This document shows positions 44,043 through 54,800 of a stretch of 64,000 nucleotides of DNA, one piece after another. The notes beneath the pieces were generated by a model. That model was not told the DNA's origin and searched no databases. It saw only the letters and a program-made list of their open reading frames with translations. A program made the translations under genes and the position numbers. Each line of letters starts with the position of its first letter. The stretch's first letter is position 1. The DNA lies in assembly GCA_023415825.1 (NCBI GenBank), contig JAEZJF010000006.1:186001-250000 (forward strand). The letters are read 5' to 3'. Source of the stretch: Bacillota bacterium. GTDB lineage: Bacteria > Bacillota > Clostridia > DSM-8532.

Positions 44043-45269
44043 ATGTCATATATCGAAACCGGGCGGCTCATCATGCGTCCTTTTATAGAGTCTGACGCTG
44101 GGTCCGCTTGTCATAACAGCAAACAGCCGATTGTAGCGCATTTTTTATCTGACATGGTTTTAGAAACTATTGAGGATGCCCGAAAATGGATTGCGTGGTT
44201 GGAAGCAAAATGCAGTACGCAGGAACCTTTTCAAGCCCTTGCAATTGAAAGAAAGTCAGATAAATCCGTTATTGGTCTCGTGGGAGTTGCTCCCAAGAAG
44301 GAAATCGCTGGTGAAATTGAGATTCTATTTTCCATTGCGGACGAGTATCAAAACTTAGGATATGCCACTGAAGCAGGAAAAGCTATTATCTGGTGGGCAT
44401 TTGAGCAGGCGGAGCAGGATATGCTATCGGCTATTGTCAAATTGGAAAACAAGGCGTCCCGTCGTGTAATTGAAAAGCTGGGATTTATCTACTGTGATAC
44501 AAGAACCCTGCCCTATGACGGCAAGGACTGCTCGTTTGATTATTTCAGGCTCTATCATACCGATTATTTGCCGGGCCCGGAGTGGGATGTCGCATCTTTA
44601 TACACGCCTGAACAGATGGGCCGGTTCTTTGATAAGCGGGTGGAAGGATACAATGAGCATATACTTTCCGACGGTGGTGAAAGGGATTATCAAAAGCTGG
44701 GCAGCTTTATCCCCAAGATGGATGATACACTTAAAATCCTTGATGTAGGATGCGGAACTGGTATAGAACTTGACTACATATGGGCACAAGCGCCTAACGC
44801 ACACATCACCTGTTTGGATTTGTCTCGCGGGATGCTTGAGATGCTGCTCAAAAACCATTCGGGAAACCACGCCAAAATTACGGTAATTGAAGCATCCTAT
44901 CTGGATTGGGAGTATCCCGCTAATGCTTTTGATCTGGTTGTATCCAGCGCCACCATGCACCATCTTTGGCCAGAAGAAAAAGTAGCTGTTTATCGCCTAA
45001 TTAAGAGGACACTTAAAACCAATGGATGCTATATTGAGAGTGATTTTATCGTGGATAAAACTCATGCCGAACAATATAGACGTCGCTATGAGATGATTAC
45101 ATCACGACTACATGCCAAAGCAAAGGCCGGAGAGTATCATATTGATATTCCTTTCACGGTAAACACGCAAAGGCAGTTACTGCTGGAGGCAGGATTTCAA
45201 ACGGTCGAAGTTCTTGACGAGGATATTAAACCACGAGGCAGCGGCGCCATTTTAATGGCGAGAAAGTGA
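44043..45269 (+). CDS. GNAT acetyltransferase fused to SAM-dependent methyltransferase
   Basis: 408 residues from the start at 44043 (AGGAGG upstream; the longer frame to 43887 would translate the leader hairpins). Residues about 5-170 are a RimJ/RimL-type GNAT (RLIMRPFIESDA, GEIEILFSIADEYQNLGYATEA, NKASRRVIEKLGF). Residues about 190-405 are a class I methyltransferase with the SAM loop ILDVGCGTGIELDYI (232 onward), ITCLDLSRGML and FDLVVSSATMHHL. The pair might modify the same small molecule or act in drug resistance; this is inference. It starts a three-gene plus-strand operon. A decayed copy of its end lies at 51460. Confidence 0.88.
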   Translation: MSYIETGRLIMRPFIESDAGSACHNSKQPIVAHFLSDMVLETIEDARKWIAWLEAKCSTQEPFQALAIERKSDKSVIGLVGVAPKKEIAGEIEILFSIADEYQNLGYATEAGKAIIWWAFEQAEQDMLSAIVKLENKASRRVIEKLGFIYCDTRTLPYDGKDCSFDYFRLYHTDYLPGPEWDVASLYTPEQMGRFFDKRVEGYNEHILSDGGERDYQKLGSFIPKMDDTLKILDVGCGTGIELDYIWAQAPNAHITCLDLSRGMLEMLLKNHSGNHAKITVIEASYLDWEYPANAFDLVVSSATMHHLWPEEKVAVYRLIKRTLKTNGCYIESDFIVDKTHAEQYRRRYEMITSRLHAKAKAGEYHIDIPFTVNTQRQLLLEAGFQTVEVLDEDIKPRGSGAILMARK

Positions 45270-45279
45270 GGAAAATGAT

Positions 45280-46176
45280 ATGTCAATCACATTAAGAAAC
45301 TACAACCCTGAGCTGATATTTAGCGAAGATTATTACAAACTCAGAAAATTCCTGATTAAGCTGGATAGTCATAATTATCATTTTGGACGCTGGGACTGGA
45401 TGATAACACACAGCTATCTTAATAAAAGCAGCTTGCCAAAAATCGGGCTTTGGGAAGAAAATGGCGATGTTGTAGCAGTGGCTACTTATGATTGCAGCCT
45501 CGGGAACGCCTACTTGTTAATGCTTGAAGGGTACCGGAATTTAGGAAAAGAGATGCTCTTGTACGCCAAGGACGCGTTCACGGAGGATGGTAAATTCTGC
45601 GTGCTGATTCTGGACGGCGATATGGAAATGCAGAACATCGCCGCACTCAATGGCTTCTTTCCCACACAGGACAAGGAGTGCGACGCGATCTATCTGATTG
45701 ACAATGATAAAATCCGTTACACGCTGCCAGACGATTTCACGATCACCAGTATGGCAGACACCTACGACCTCTATAAGTATGGACAAGTGCTGTGGAAAGG
45801 ATTTAACCACGAACAAAACGGCGAAGGACCTTTTGTATTCAAAGAAGAGGAATTGCCGGAATGGGAAATCGGATTCAAGCGTCCCAATGTCAACCTTGAT
45901 TTGAAAATCGCCGTCGTCGCGCCCAACGGAGATTTTGTGTCTTACTGCGGTATGTGGCAAGATATCACGTCTGGCAGCGCACTTGTTGAGCCTGTCGCCA
46001 CAGACCCGGCCTATCGCAAAATGGGGCTTGGCCGGGTAGCTGTGCTGGAAGCTATCCGCCGTTGCGGTAAGCTCGGCGCAAAGCGGGTGTTCGTCGGCTC
46101 ATCTCAGCAATTCTATTACAACATTGGTTTTCGACCTTATGCTACCTCAACATGGTGGGAACAAAAATCAAAGTAA
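45280..46176 (+). CDS. GNAT-family acetyltransferase
   Basis: 298 residues. The C-terminal half has the acetyl-CoA-binding motif VEPVATDPAYRKMGLGRVAVLEAI and the GF.PYATSTWW end. The N-terminal half (SITLRNYNPELIFSEDYYKL) looks like a degenerate GNAT, as in tandem-GNAT proteins. It begins 10 bases after the methyltransferase fusion, so the two are cotranscribed. A decayed copy with an internal deletion is at 51568-51726. Confidence 0.87.
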   Translation: MSITLRNYNPELIFSEDYYKLRKFLIKLDSHNYHFGRWDWMITHSYLNKSSLPKIGLWEENGDVVAVATYDCSLGNAYLLMLEGYRNLGKEMLLYAKDAFTEDGKFCVLILDGDMEMQNIAALNGFFPTQDKECDAIYLIDNDKIRYTLPDDFTITSMADTYDLYKYGQVLWKGFNHEQNGEGPFVFKEEELPEWEIGFKRPNVNLDLKIAVVAPNGDFVSYCGMWQDITSGSALVEPVATDPAYRKMGLGRVAVLEAIRRCGKLGAKRVFVGSSQQFYYNIGFRPYATSTWWEQKSK

Positions 46177-46188
46177 CGGAGGTACATT

Positions 46189-46794
46189 ATGGAGCTTTTT
46201 GATGCTATAAAAAACCGCGTATCCATTCGAGAATTTCAAGATAAAGAAATACCCGAACGCATTATTATCGAAATGCTGGAATCAGCCCGATTAGCACCCT
46301 CTGGCGGAAATGGGCAAACTCACTGTTTTGGTATTATAAAAGACTTAGAAATAAAAAATCAGCTTGCAAAATCGGCAGGTGAGCAGATGTGGATTGCGGA
46401 TGCGCCGGTGGTCATCGCCTGTTGTGCTGACATCAGCTGGGACTTACTTGGCTTGCCAGATGATGATTTCGGGTTGGTTGTCAATAAGCTGCGATTTGGC
46501 GAAGATCTCATAAGCTATCTCAATGAGTACCCAAATCGCAGATGCGTAAAATCCCTGTTTGCCAACGCCTCGCCGTTGATTCCAGCTGAGCATATGTTTT
46601 TGACTGCTGTGTCACATGGATTATCTGCTTGTTTTGTTGGTTATCTGGATACTGAGAAAGCAAGTCAAATACTTAAATTGCCAGAGCAAATGATATGTCT
46701 TTTCCTGTTGTCGATTGGCTATCCCAAGGGCGTTATAACACCAAAGGAAAAGAAAAGTGTTGATGAAATCAGCTTTCGCAATACATGGGGGTAA
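46189..46794 (+). CDS. nitroreductase-family flavoprotein
   Basis: 201 residues. The FMN-binding opening AIKNRVSIREFQDKEIPER, SARLAPSGGNGQTHCFGI and the end LFLLSIGYPKG are typical of the nitroreductase fold. Members reduce nitro compounds, quinones or enoates with NAD(P)H. It is the third gene of the operon (12 bases after the GNAT). It is absent from the decayed duplicate at 51.4-51.9 kb. Confidence 0.88.
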   Translation: MELFDAIKNRVSIREFQDKEIPERIIIEMLESARLAPSGGNGQTHCFGIIKDLEIKNQLAKSAGEQMWIADAPVVIACCADISWDLLGLPDDDFGLVVNKLRFGEDLISYLNEYPNRRCVKSLFANASPLIPAEHMFLTAVSHGLSACFVGYLDTEKASQILKLPEQMICLFLLSIGYPKGVITPKEKKSVDEISFRNTWG

Positions 46795-46799
46795 CAAGA

Positions 46800-46904
46800 A
46801 TGACTACTTCAACCGATATTTCAAGCCGTTTCTGGAATTTGCCGCAGAAATCGGAAGCCGGCATGGGCAAGGATAATCTTGTGGCAAGCGCGAGAATCGG
46901 TTAA
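46800..46904 (+). pseudogene. short frame with a related copy at 51723
   Basis: A 34-codon frame starting five bases after the nitroreductase stop. Its opening encodes DISSRF, as does the 20-codon frame at 51723-51785, and the DNA around GATATTTCNAGCCGTTT is shared. It is likely the 5' remnant of a lost gene; function unknown. Confidence 0.45.
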
Positions 46905-46915
46905 TCGCTGGTTCA

Positions 46916-46975
46916 CTACTTTTGAAGTCCAGGACTCTGGATTGCCTCAGTCAATCTTTTGTCAACCTTTTTGCC
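46916..46975 (-). pseudogene. 3'-end remnant of a STAND/SARP regulator gene
   Basis: On the minus strand it encodes KVDKRLTEAIQSPGLQK and a stop, identical in residues to the end of the intact regulator at 51865-55197, with only a few silent base changes. The rest of the gene is gone. Confidence 0.8.
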
Positions 46976-47034
46976 AATAATCCATTAATTCCTACCATAT
47001 TTATTGCTCTTATCATGTTGTACGCAAGAAAACT

Positions 47035-47065
47035 AAGCCTCATCTCAGCTGAGGCTTTTTCTTTT
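47035..47065 (+). terminator. terminator of the GNAT/nitroreductase operon
   Basis: Stem AAGCCTCA/TGAGGCTT followed by TTTTTCTTTT on the plus strand. Confidence 0.75.
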
Positions 47066-47143
47066 CCCTTACACAATAGATAATATGCACCATGAAACCA
47101 CTTAACAGTACCAAACTCAGGGCTTTCTATGAAGCGCCGAAAC

Positions 47144-50100
47144 TTATACAGATCTTCTTTTTATGTATATTCCTGCAAGTATCATTATGGCCCCAATAGA
47201 AAGGAATATCATCGGTGAAAGTCCTCCGGTGGAGGGTAGGCTACCCAGTGGTGTCGATTCGTCGGGAACAAATATCCATTCCCCGTCATCGTTCTGAACA
47301 ATCTGGCCCAAAGGGATGCCGTCATCCCCGATAACGAGATATCCGTTATCATCACTGGGAACCACGGTCGAGCCGCCCGGAAGGTTTGGCACCGTTGGGA
47401 TTTCCTTGCCGCTGTCAATATTGGTCTCCTTGCCGCCGTCAATATTGGTCTCCTTGTCGCCGTCAATATTGATCTCCTTGTCGCCACCTGTGTTGTTATC
47501 GGTGTTGCCTCCAGGGCTTGGGTCGGAATCCTGCGGGCGTATTGTTAGAATGAAGGAGTTTGGGTCGGCCACATTACCACTCGAATCATTGACGAATTTA
47601 ATGTTAAAGCCGTAATCTCCGACCGTTCTCCAGTTGATTTCGTTAAAGCTGCCGCAATCCAGCGGGTAGTCAATCAACACATTGGCATCCGTCAACGCTA
47701 TCTTGCCTTCATAGTTGTCGACAGCCGTAATTTCGTTCGCTGCGAGAAAAGCCTCAATGGAAGCGGGTATCGTATCGTTAGTGCGACAGACAATAGGAGA
47801 CGACGTTACTGTTATTACCGGTTTTACCCTGTCAACAATCTTAACATAGACCGTCACCTCCGCATCGCCGCCGGGCCAGGCCGCCTTCACCTTTACGCTG
47901 TATCCTGTTGAGTTCGGATCCGATAAGTCTAGAGGAGTAATGTGATCAAAATCCACAAGACTCCAGTCAAAATCGGTTGTAATAGTCGTGGTTGGAAGAC
48001 TGAAATCGACTCCGGCGTCAATGTTACCAGGTTTAAGGACCATCGGAGGTGTTGCCGCGTTGTTTCTGACGAGCTCCAAAAACTCCTCTTTTGATATCGA
48101 GTTGTCTTTGCTGACCGGATACTTGTCGTTGACGTCGAGAAGGATCAGATCCGCCGCCTCAAGCGAAAATCCGCTCCACTGCGCGTAAACGGTTTTGTTT
48201 TCGGTGAAATTCCAGATATAATCCTCACTAATTGTGATTCCGTTGCCGTCGGCCTCGGTATTCCATCCGTTGAACGTAAAAATTCCTTGGGCCGGACGCT
48301 GCATGGCGCCCACTACCTCGCCGTAAACCACCGTGATCGTCTGGGGATCTGCCGCCGGAGCGCCCGGATAATTAAGATCGAAGATTAAAGTATAAGCTCT
48401 TTCCCGCCATATGGCGTAAACCCATTTGCTCGAGGTAACGCCGCTTATCACGTCTCCGGCAGCGTAGTCTGGAACCTCAGCGTCACCGCTATCCGCCCAA
48501 CCGAGAAAATCATAGCCTTCGCGAGTCGGATTCGTGGGCAGATCGCGAATACTGCTTTCGGGATATGTAACGCTTCGCTGTTCATTGTATTGAGGACTGC
48601 CGTTGTAATTGAGACTGAAGCTGACCGTATGGCTGTTCGGAATCCACCTTGCCCAGTATTCTTTATCCGACGTAATGTAGGTCAGCGGGAAATTGGCCTC
48701 CATCGTGAGGTGGCTGTCCTCATACCAGCCGTCAAAGGTGTAGCCTTCTTTCAGGGGATTGATAGGTTTCGCGACTTGCCCTCCGTATGGAACCATCTGG
48801 TTCTCAATTACGCTTCCGCCGTTAGTATGAAAAGTCACCGTGTATATGATGGCATTCCACTTGGCGTAAAGGGTGACATTCGCAGCACCCATGGTAAATG
48901 TATCTCCTGCGTTGTATACCGTGCCGCTGCCGTCCTGGCCCATTATCCATCCCGCGAAAGTATTGCCCGGATTTGTCAGATTGCCCGTGTTGCCAAGTAC
49001 TGTTACGGAACGCCCGCTCGCATATGAGGCCGGGTTAAACGGGACGGTGCCGCCCGTATTGCCGTTGCCGTCATAAGTGACAGTATATAGAGACAGCACG
49101 CTTCCACTGGTCCAGTTAATATCATAGTTGTTCAGTGCGTGGGTACCGGCGATGCTGACGGTCTTCCAGTCGATAGCGGGATAACTGCCAGCGGTTCCTT
49201 TCTTGGCAACTCCGTAGTCATATGCTGCCTTGGCACTGTTGCCGCTGAATACGGTGTCACTGGCGGTAGTCACGTTGCTCCAATTTCCCGCATAGATACC
49301 GCCGCCATTGCCATTCGATGCTTTGTTATTAAAAAAAGAACTTCCGTCCGAGACGGTCAACGTTACGGAGCCGCTCGTATACACGCCGCCGCCGTCTGAT
49401 CCAGCTGTATTGTCTCTGATTTTGCCGCCAGTCATTTTTAAGAACGTGCGGTTGGGTGTGATGTCCTCCATATACACACCACCGCCGAATTTTTTCGCTA
49501 TATTGCCGCTGATTTCGCCGCCGGTCATTTCGAGACAGCCGCCGTATATTAAAAATACTCCGCCGCCGTGGCCATCATAGTTGGAATTAGAAATATTATT
49601 GGTAATTTTCCCACCATTCATTATAAATTTTACTGTGCTGCCGTTGCCGTGCATATACACGCCTCCGCCCGCGCCGGATTGGTTTTCACGTGTATAAGCG
49701 GATATGTTGCCGCTGATTACGCTATCGCCACCCATAGTAAATGCACCTTGTGTATACACACCTCCACCCTGTTGATATGCGTAATTGTTAATGATCTTAC
49801 CACCGTTCATGATAAAGGTACCATTGGTCACCATGATGCCGCCGCCCTTAGCATAAGCAATGTTATTGCTGATTTCTCCACCGTTCATGATAACATCACC
49901 GTAGGTAACAAGAACACCACCGCCGTTAATGTTGCCTTGAGTAGCTTTGTTGCCTGTGATAATCGCTTTGTTTTCCATGATTAAGGTGCCTCTGATGGAA
50001 ACGGAGCTGTTTTTCTTGCCCACACTTACGCCGCCGTAACCTCCATTGGCGGTCACCGTTACATTTATAAGGGTCAGCTCGCCTTCTACCTGAAAATGGT

Positions 50101-50950
50101 GTTGAGAATTTTTTTCAAGACCTAATTTTGTTAGAGTGTGACCTGCGCCATCGATGGTAATAACTGCGCCTTCTGGAATTTTGACAGTTGCCTCGCCAAA
50201 GCTAAAATCTTCTCCAATGACAATGGTGGTCGGCACACCGGCGGCAGCGTTTATCGCAGCTTGCAATTGGACAACATTCGAGACAGTGACATCGCTCTTC
50301 ACAACCGGAGCAGGGAAGAAGGTCCAGTAAGTCACACTATAAGTTTCGTCCACAAGAAAATCGCAACGCCAGCCAGCAGGCATAAGCTCCGCCGCTACCT
50401 CATATTGCCAACGGGATTTTTGAACCTCTAAGTCGGTCCGGAACCCACCCTCGGACAATGCTGCCTCATAAGCGTCAATCTCTGTACTCACCTCGTCTTT
50501 CGTAGACGGCTGCGGATCGAAAGCAAATACCCTGACCAATCTGTCTGCTGTAAAGACATCCCCTGTTTCCGGGTTTCCGGCCACGTATTCCACCGTGTAT
50601 GTACCTTCCCGGTTCACGTTGAAGCCACCATCATCCTGGACGGTCACCAGAACAGAGCCGCCATGCTCATCCTCGGCGGTCACACCGTCCAACAGGCTGA
50701 AACTATCGTCTCCAAGCCGAACAACGACATCTTCAGCCGCGATTGTGATATCCAAGGGCTCATCCCCCGCTGTGATAACTGCTTGATCGACCGGCTCGGT
50801 GCTAAGCTCACTGTCGACCTGCTGTTCAGATTCATATCCCTCCGGATAATCCTCTGCCCAAGCAGACAACGGAAGCATGCTCGCGACCAGCATGAGTATC
50901 AGCACGACGCTGATCAACCTTGGTAGCCTCAAGCCTTTATAGTTTCTCAT
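47144..50950 (-). CDS. large LPxTG-anchored surface protein (beta-helix + InlB-type repeats)
   Basis: 1268 residues. Signal peptide about 1-32. An Ig-like domain spans about 50-140, then a long parallel beta-helix (about 220-600) built of repeats such as GGGVYTQGAFTMGG and MNGGKITNN. Four InlB/Listeria-Bacteroides repeats follow (for example KEGYTFDGWYED, TREGYDFLGWAD), each ending in YAxW. After another Ig-like region comes an 8-residue repeat KETNIDGG, and then the sortase signal LPSTG (about 1238), a hydrophobic helix and KRRSV. It should be covalently attached to peptidoglycan and act in adhesion or glycan binding. Its DNA is clearly more GC-rich than its neighbours. Confidence 0.9.
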   Translation of the reverse strand: MRNYKGLRLPRLISVVLILMLVASMLPLSAWAEDYPEGYESEQQVDSELSTEPVDQAVITAGDEPLDITIAAEDVVVRLGDDSFSLLDGVTAEDEHGGSVLVTVQDDGGFNVNREGTYTVEYVAGNPETGDVFTADRLVRVFAFDPQPSTKDEVSTEIDAYEAALSEGGFRTDLEVQKSRWQYEVAAELMPAGWRCDFLVDETYSVTYWTFFPAPVVKSDVTVSNVVQLQAAINAAAGVPTTIVIGEDFSFGEATVKIPEGAVITIDGAGHTLTKLGLEKNSQHHFQVEGELTLINVTVTANGGYGGVSVGKKNSSVSIRGTLIMENKAIITGNKATQGNINGGGVLVTYGDVIMNGGEISNNIAYAKGGGIMVTNGTFIMNGGKIINNYAYQQGGGVYTQGAFTMGGDSVISGNISAYTRENQSGAGGGVYMHGNGSTVKFIMNGGKITNNISNSNYDGHGGGVFLIYGGCLEMTGGEISGNIAKKFGGGVYMEDITPNRTFLKMTGGKIRDNTAGSDGGGVYTSGSVTLTVSDGSSFFNNKASNGNGGGIYAGNWSNVTTASDTVFSGNSAKAAYDYGVAKKGTAGSYPAIDWKTVSIAGTHALNNYDINWTSGSVLSLYTVTYDGNGNTGGTVPFNPASYASGRSVTVLGNTGNLTNPGNTFAGWIMGQDGSGTVYNAGDTFTMGAANVTLYAKWNAIIYTVTFHTNGGSVIENQMVPYGGQVAKPINPLKEGYTFDGWYEDSHLTMEANFPLTYITSDKEYWARWIPNSHTVSFSLNYNGSPQYNEQRSVTYPESSIRDLPTNPTREGYDFLGWADSGDAEVPDYAAGDVISGVTSSKWVYAIWRERAYTLIFDLNYPGAPAADPQTITVVYGEVVGAMQRPAQGIFTFNGWNTEADGNGITISEDYIWNFTENKTVYAQWSGFSLEAADLILLDVNDKYPVSKDNSISKEEFLELVRNNAATPPMVLKPGNIDAGVDFSLPTTTITTDFDWSLVDFDHITPLDLSDPNSTGYSVKVKAAWPGGDAEVTVYVKIVDRVKPVITVTSSPIVCRTNDTIPASIEAFLAANEITAVDNYEGKIALTDANVLIDYPLDCGSFNEINWRTVGDYGFNIKFVNDSSGNVADPNSFILTIRPQDSDPSPGGNTDNNTGGDKEINIDGDKETNIDGGKETNIDSGKEIPTVPNLPGGSTVVPSDDNGYLVIGDDGIPLGQIVQNDDGEWIFVPDESTPLGSLPSTGGLSPMIFLSIGAIMILAGIYIKRRSV
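47408..47479 (+). repeat. three 24-bp tandem repeats in the surface protein gene
   Basis: Units of 24 bp with core CCGTCAATATTGGTCTCCTT, differing at one to three positions. They encode the 8-residue KETNIDGG-type spacer before the sortase signal, so copy number may vary without a frameshift. Confidence 0.8.
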
Positions 50951-51459
50951 AATTATTCCTCCAATATTGAGTTATCCTATGATAATGGTGACTGGACCGC
51001 GGAGATACTTGACGGACATATCCCTGAAATTATCAGATTTCAAAAATACCTGTATGATTTAGCGTATGATTCCTCATATTCTCCGTAAAGCACGCTCTAC
51101 CAAACGCGCTAACTATTATAATCCGTTGGCCATTCTTATATTTCATAAGCAATATCAATTTCCGCTCAACAATATTATATAAATGTAATTATTTTATCAG
51201 ATATTAGAGATATGTACGGCGGCAATGCACATATGAGGCTTTTTTTGTATCTAATATAAATACAAAGTCATAGTAGTCGAATTGAGATGATATCACGATT
51301 GCTGGAGATGAGCTGGGGCTAAGTTTTCATATAATTCGTGATGCACAAAGAATTCCATCGTCATTTATGTATGACAAGTAAGGAAATACTCTTTTGTGAT
51401 AAGGATTGGTGATAGAAGCCAGAAGGGAGTATTTTTATGGGAGCATCACCTACATGTAA
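50951..51459. other. AT-rich intergenic region upstream of the surface protein
   Basis: About 500 bases with no supported gene. It includes the leader of the surface protein gene. No clear promoter or repeat could be assigned. Confidence 0.4.
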
Positions 51460-51558
51460 AAGCAATTGTTGTTGGAGGCAGAATTCTATACAGTGGAAGT
51501 TCTCAATGAAAATATTCAGGCGCATGGTAGTAATGCAATACTGAAAGCAGGAAAGTGA
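51460..51558 (+). pseudogene. 3'-end remnant of a GNAT-methyltransferase copy
   Basis: 32 codons read KQLLLEAEFYTVEVLNENI and continue to a stop. They match the last residues of the intact fusion at 44043-45269 (RQLLLEAGFQTVEVLDEDI) codon by codon. The 5' part is missing. Confidence 0.82.
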
Positions 51559-51567
51559 GGAGTGATT

Positions 51568-51726
51568 ATGTCAGTAACATTTAGAAAATAACCCTGAACC
51601 ATTGTTTGGATGATTACTCATAGCTATCTTGATAAAAGCCTTCTGCCTCAAATAGGAATATGGGAGGACAGCGGTAAGATAGTTGCCCTTTCTACATACG
51701 ATACCCTGTTTGGCAGTGATAAATGA
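51568..51726 (+). pseudogene. decayed copy of the GNAT gene
   Basis: It starts MSVTFRK, hits two stops, then continues in the same frame with WMITHSYLDKSLLPQIGIWE and VALSTYDTLFG. This matches the intact GNAT at 45280 (WMITHSYLNKSSLPKIGLWE) with residues about 10-38 deleted. It lies 10 bases after the methyltransferase remnant, the same spacing as in the intact operon. Confidence 0.82.
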
Positions 51727-51785
51727 GTATACCAAGGGATATTTCCAGCCGTTTTAGAATTTGCATCAAAAAGCGGATGAAGTAG
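51723..51785 (+). pseudogene. short frame related to 46800-46904
   Basis: 20 codons including DISSRF, overlapping the GNAT remnant stop. DNA similarity to the frame at 46800 supports a shared origin. Confidence 0.4.
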
Positions 51786-51864
51786 TGGCGCAAGTCGCTT
51801 CGCACAAGCCAGATATGGAAGCGGTGCGCTCCTTTTCAAAACCGGATTGATGGAAACAATTTCC

Positions 51865-54800
51865 TTACTTTTGAAGTCCGGGACTCTGAATTGCCTCAGT
51901 CAATCTCTTGTCAACCTTTATACCAAGCTCTTCCTCCAAGTACTTTTTAACACTGTAGTAAAGCTTGACGGCTTTGCTTCTTCTCCCCTGCGACATGTAG
52001 AGCTTAAGAAGCTCAAGGCATACATTTTCATTATATGGATCTGTTACTAAAGCACGTCTCAGAATCTCATCGGCTTTTTGCAATTCTCCACGCTTTATAT
52101 AGATTTCACTTAAGCGCTGACATGCTTCCATAAAGATGGATTTTAGTCTTTCTCTTTCATGATATACCAGGTCTCCGTAATCATTGCCTTCCATCAGGTC
52201 CCCTTTATAAAGGGATAGCATTCTTTCCAGAATCTCTGCTTGCCTATGTCCTGATTGAGAAGTGGTGCTTGCATGCTGGGACAATTCACTGTAGAGGCGC
52301 AAAAATTCATGTACATCAAGCTCTAAAGCATCATTCTTTCTTATTTGCAGCCCTTCCGGGGTTTCATAGATAAAGGCATTGCTTCCCATAACTTCTGTGT
52401 TATATTGAGAAAGTATTTTTCTAAGATGATAAAGCGCCGTCCGCTGTGAAGCAATTCCGGATTTGCTGTCAGAATCGGGCCAGAAAATCTCTGCCAGAAG
52501 TTCTTTTGATATGGTATTGCCGCTGCCCAGCAAAAGATATTCAAGAAAACCCTTGACCTTTTTGGTTGTCCATTCTGTTTCGGGAATTTTTATACCGTTT
52601 ACCGTAATTTCTGATTTTCCAAACAGTGATGCTTTTACTAAATAAAGCTTGTCTGCCTCATCCTCTTTGTACTCGGAGACAAAACCATTGATATAAGCAG
52701 TTATTCTGCTTTCATCCATGGAGTTAATCTTTTCGCTCAAATACTTTACAGTTTTGCTGCTATAAAATTTGCTCAGCAGCTCTTCGGCATAGCCGGTATA
52801 ATAGCCGTACCGTATACTTCGGAGTACCATCTCAACAATAGTGGGCATATGGATATCCCACAACATGAAATATCTATTGCTTGCTGCCAGCTCCATGGCC
52901 TGCTTCAGATAGCGGTGTCCCTTTTCAGTATCACCACTGGTATAATATAGTCTGGCAATGTGGAATAAAGAGCCGCAGAGTACCTGATATCCCTTTTTTG
53001 TTTTTGCAGCCTTTATGGATGAAATCAGGCAGCGTTCTGAAAGATAAAAATCTCCTGATTCCCTTGCAATAGCTCCGAGTATGGACAGTGAAATTTCATA
53101 GACCATCATGCCGGGGCACATCTTCCGGATTAACGCCAAATCCTTACGGGCATTGTCAAGGTCCGGAGCAGAACGGTTGTGTTGTATGGACCAAAGACAG
53201 CGGAGCAACCTGCATGCTGCAGCCATAGCCTTATTATTTATACGGTGGAAAAGAAAACCGGCCTGTTTAAGCACCTCTAAAGATGCCTCCGCTTCATGGG
53301 ACAGGTATTGTTCAAAGGCGGCCAGACGCCTCCCGTGGGCTGATAGATATTCATAATCGTATTTTTCACCGATGGCAATTATTTCAGCTATGTATGACGG
53401 CAGATTCTCCTTTTCGTTCTTCAGAGTCAAAACGATAGAAAGAAACAGCAGGATAAACCCTCTGGAGGGCTCAATATTTTTGAAGCTATTAAGCATTAAC
53501 GCAGTTCTCATGCAGCGCTCTCCATTATCAAGCTTACCCAAGCAGTAATAGATGATGCAGGAAAGGATTAAATAAAGCCATTGACTGTCTTCAAGAAGCT
53601 GGTCGTACTGAATACTTTCGCTTTGTTCTTCCGCCGCGGAATACCGCTCTTCCCCGATAAACCGCACCATATCAAGTATGGCCAATGTGTTTCTGAACTC
53701 CGGTGAAACATCATGCAGCTTTTTAGGAATACCTGCTGTCATTTCGAGCAGCCCTTTCATATTGTTGCTGCACATGTAAATATAGATAAGGACACTTGCC
53801 GCATCATAATAGATTACAAGATTATTGTCCTTAAGTGAAAGCTGTAAAACTCTTTTCAGAGTGTCTATCATTTCCGGCTGCTTGCTGTTAGGCATCAGTT
53901 GCGCTTTAAATAATAAGAGAACCGGATTGTCCCTGATCATATCCTCCGGAAGCAAATCCAGCCATCTTTTCAATTGCCCGGTCTCTCCAATCATGAACTT
54001 ATTAAAGCCCTCTTTTGTCACCATATCCATGGCCGATGCAGAATTACCGCATTTCGTCAGGTGCTCCGCAGCTCGGCCATAGGTCGCATGCCTCATGTAA
54101 TATTCTGCGGCTTTCAGGTGAAGTCCTGCAATCTGTTCGCCAGTATAACGGTCTTTTAATATATAGTGAAGGAATTCACGGAACAGCGAATGAAAACGGT
54201 ATACAACCTCATCTCCGGGAATCCTCTGGACGAACATCCCAAACCCCATGCACTGCCCCATCAATGATTTAATATCATCAATATCAAGTATCTGCGATGC
54301 CTCAGCCTCAGAGAATTCCTGAAGTAGCGCAAGTCTAGCAAGAGCATCCTGTGTATCGCCATCCACGGACTTGAGTACTTCCAAGGACATATATCGGAAC
54401 AGGGCATCTTCACGCCCCAGCTTACCAGCTTCAATTGAAGCAGAATCAGAACCTTTGCTTTTCACAGCCTGGTACAAAATAATAATACCGGCTATCCAGC
54501 CTTCAGTGCTCTTTTCAATAATGTCCGTCAATTTGCTGTCGGTCGTGGTTTGACCAAGGCTGAGCATTAAATCCTCTATTTCAGCATTTTTAAACGCCAA
54601 ATCATCAGTCTCAATTTCTAAAATTTTTTTTTCAAGCTTTTGTTTTTCGGTAAAAACATCAAGACTAGAACGAGATAGTATAAAAATCGCACAGGATGGT
54701 GGAAGGTTATCAATCATATACCTTAACATATCACATATATCCTGTACTTGAGCCACATTTTGAAAATCATCCAGCACAATAGTTGTCTGGGTATGAACAT

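Noticed and set aside
47408..47479. Possible CRISPR-like repeat
   Set aside because: The units are contiguous, in frame, without spacers, and encode a protein repeat.
47209..49984. Several long plus-strand frames opposite the surface protein
   Set aside because: They are GC-driven shadows of a repeat-rich gene, with no ribosome binding sites and no recognisable domains.
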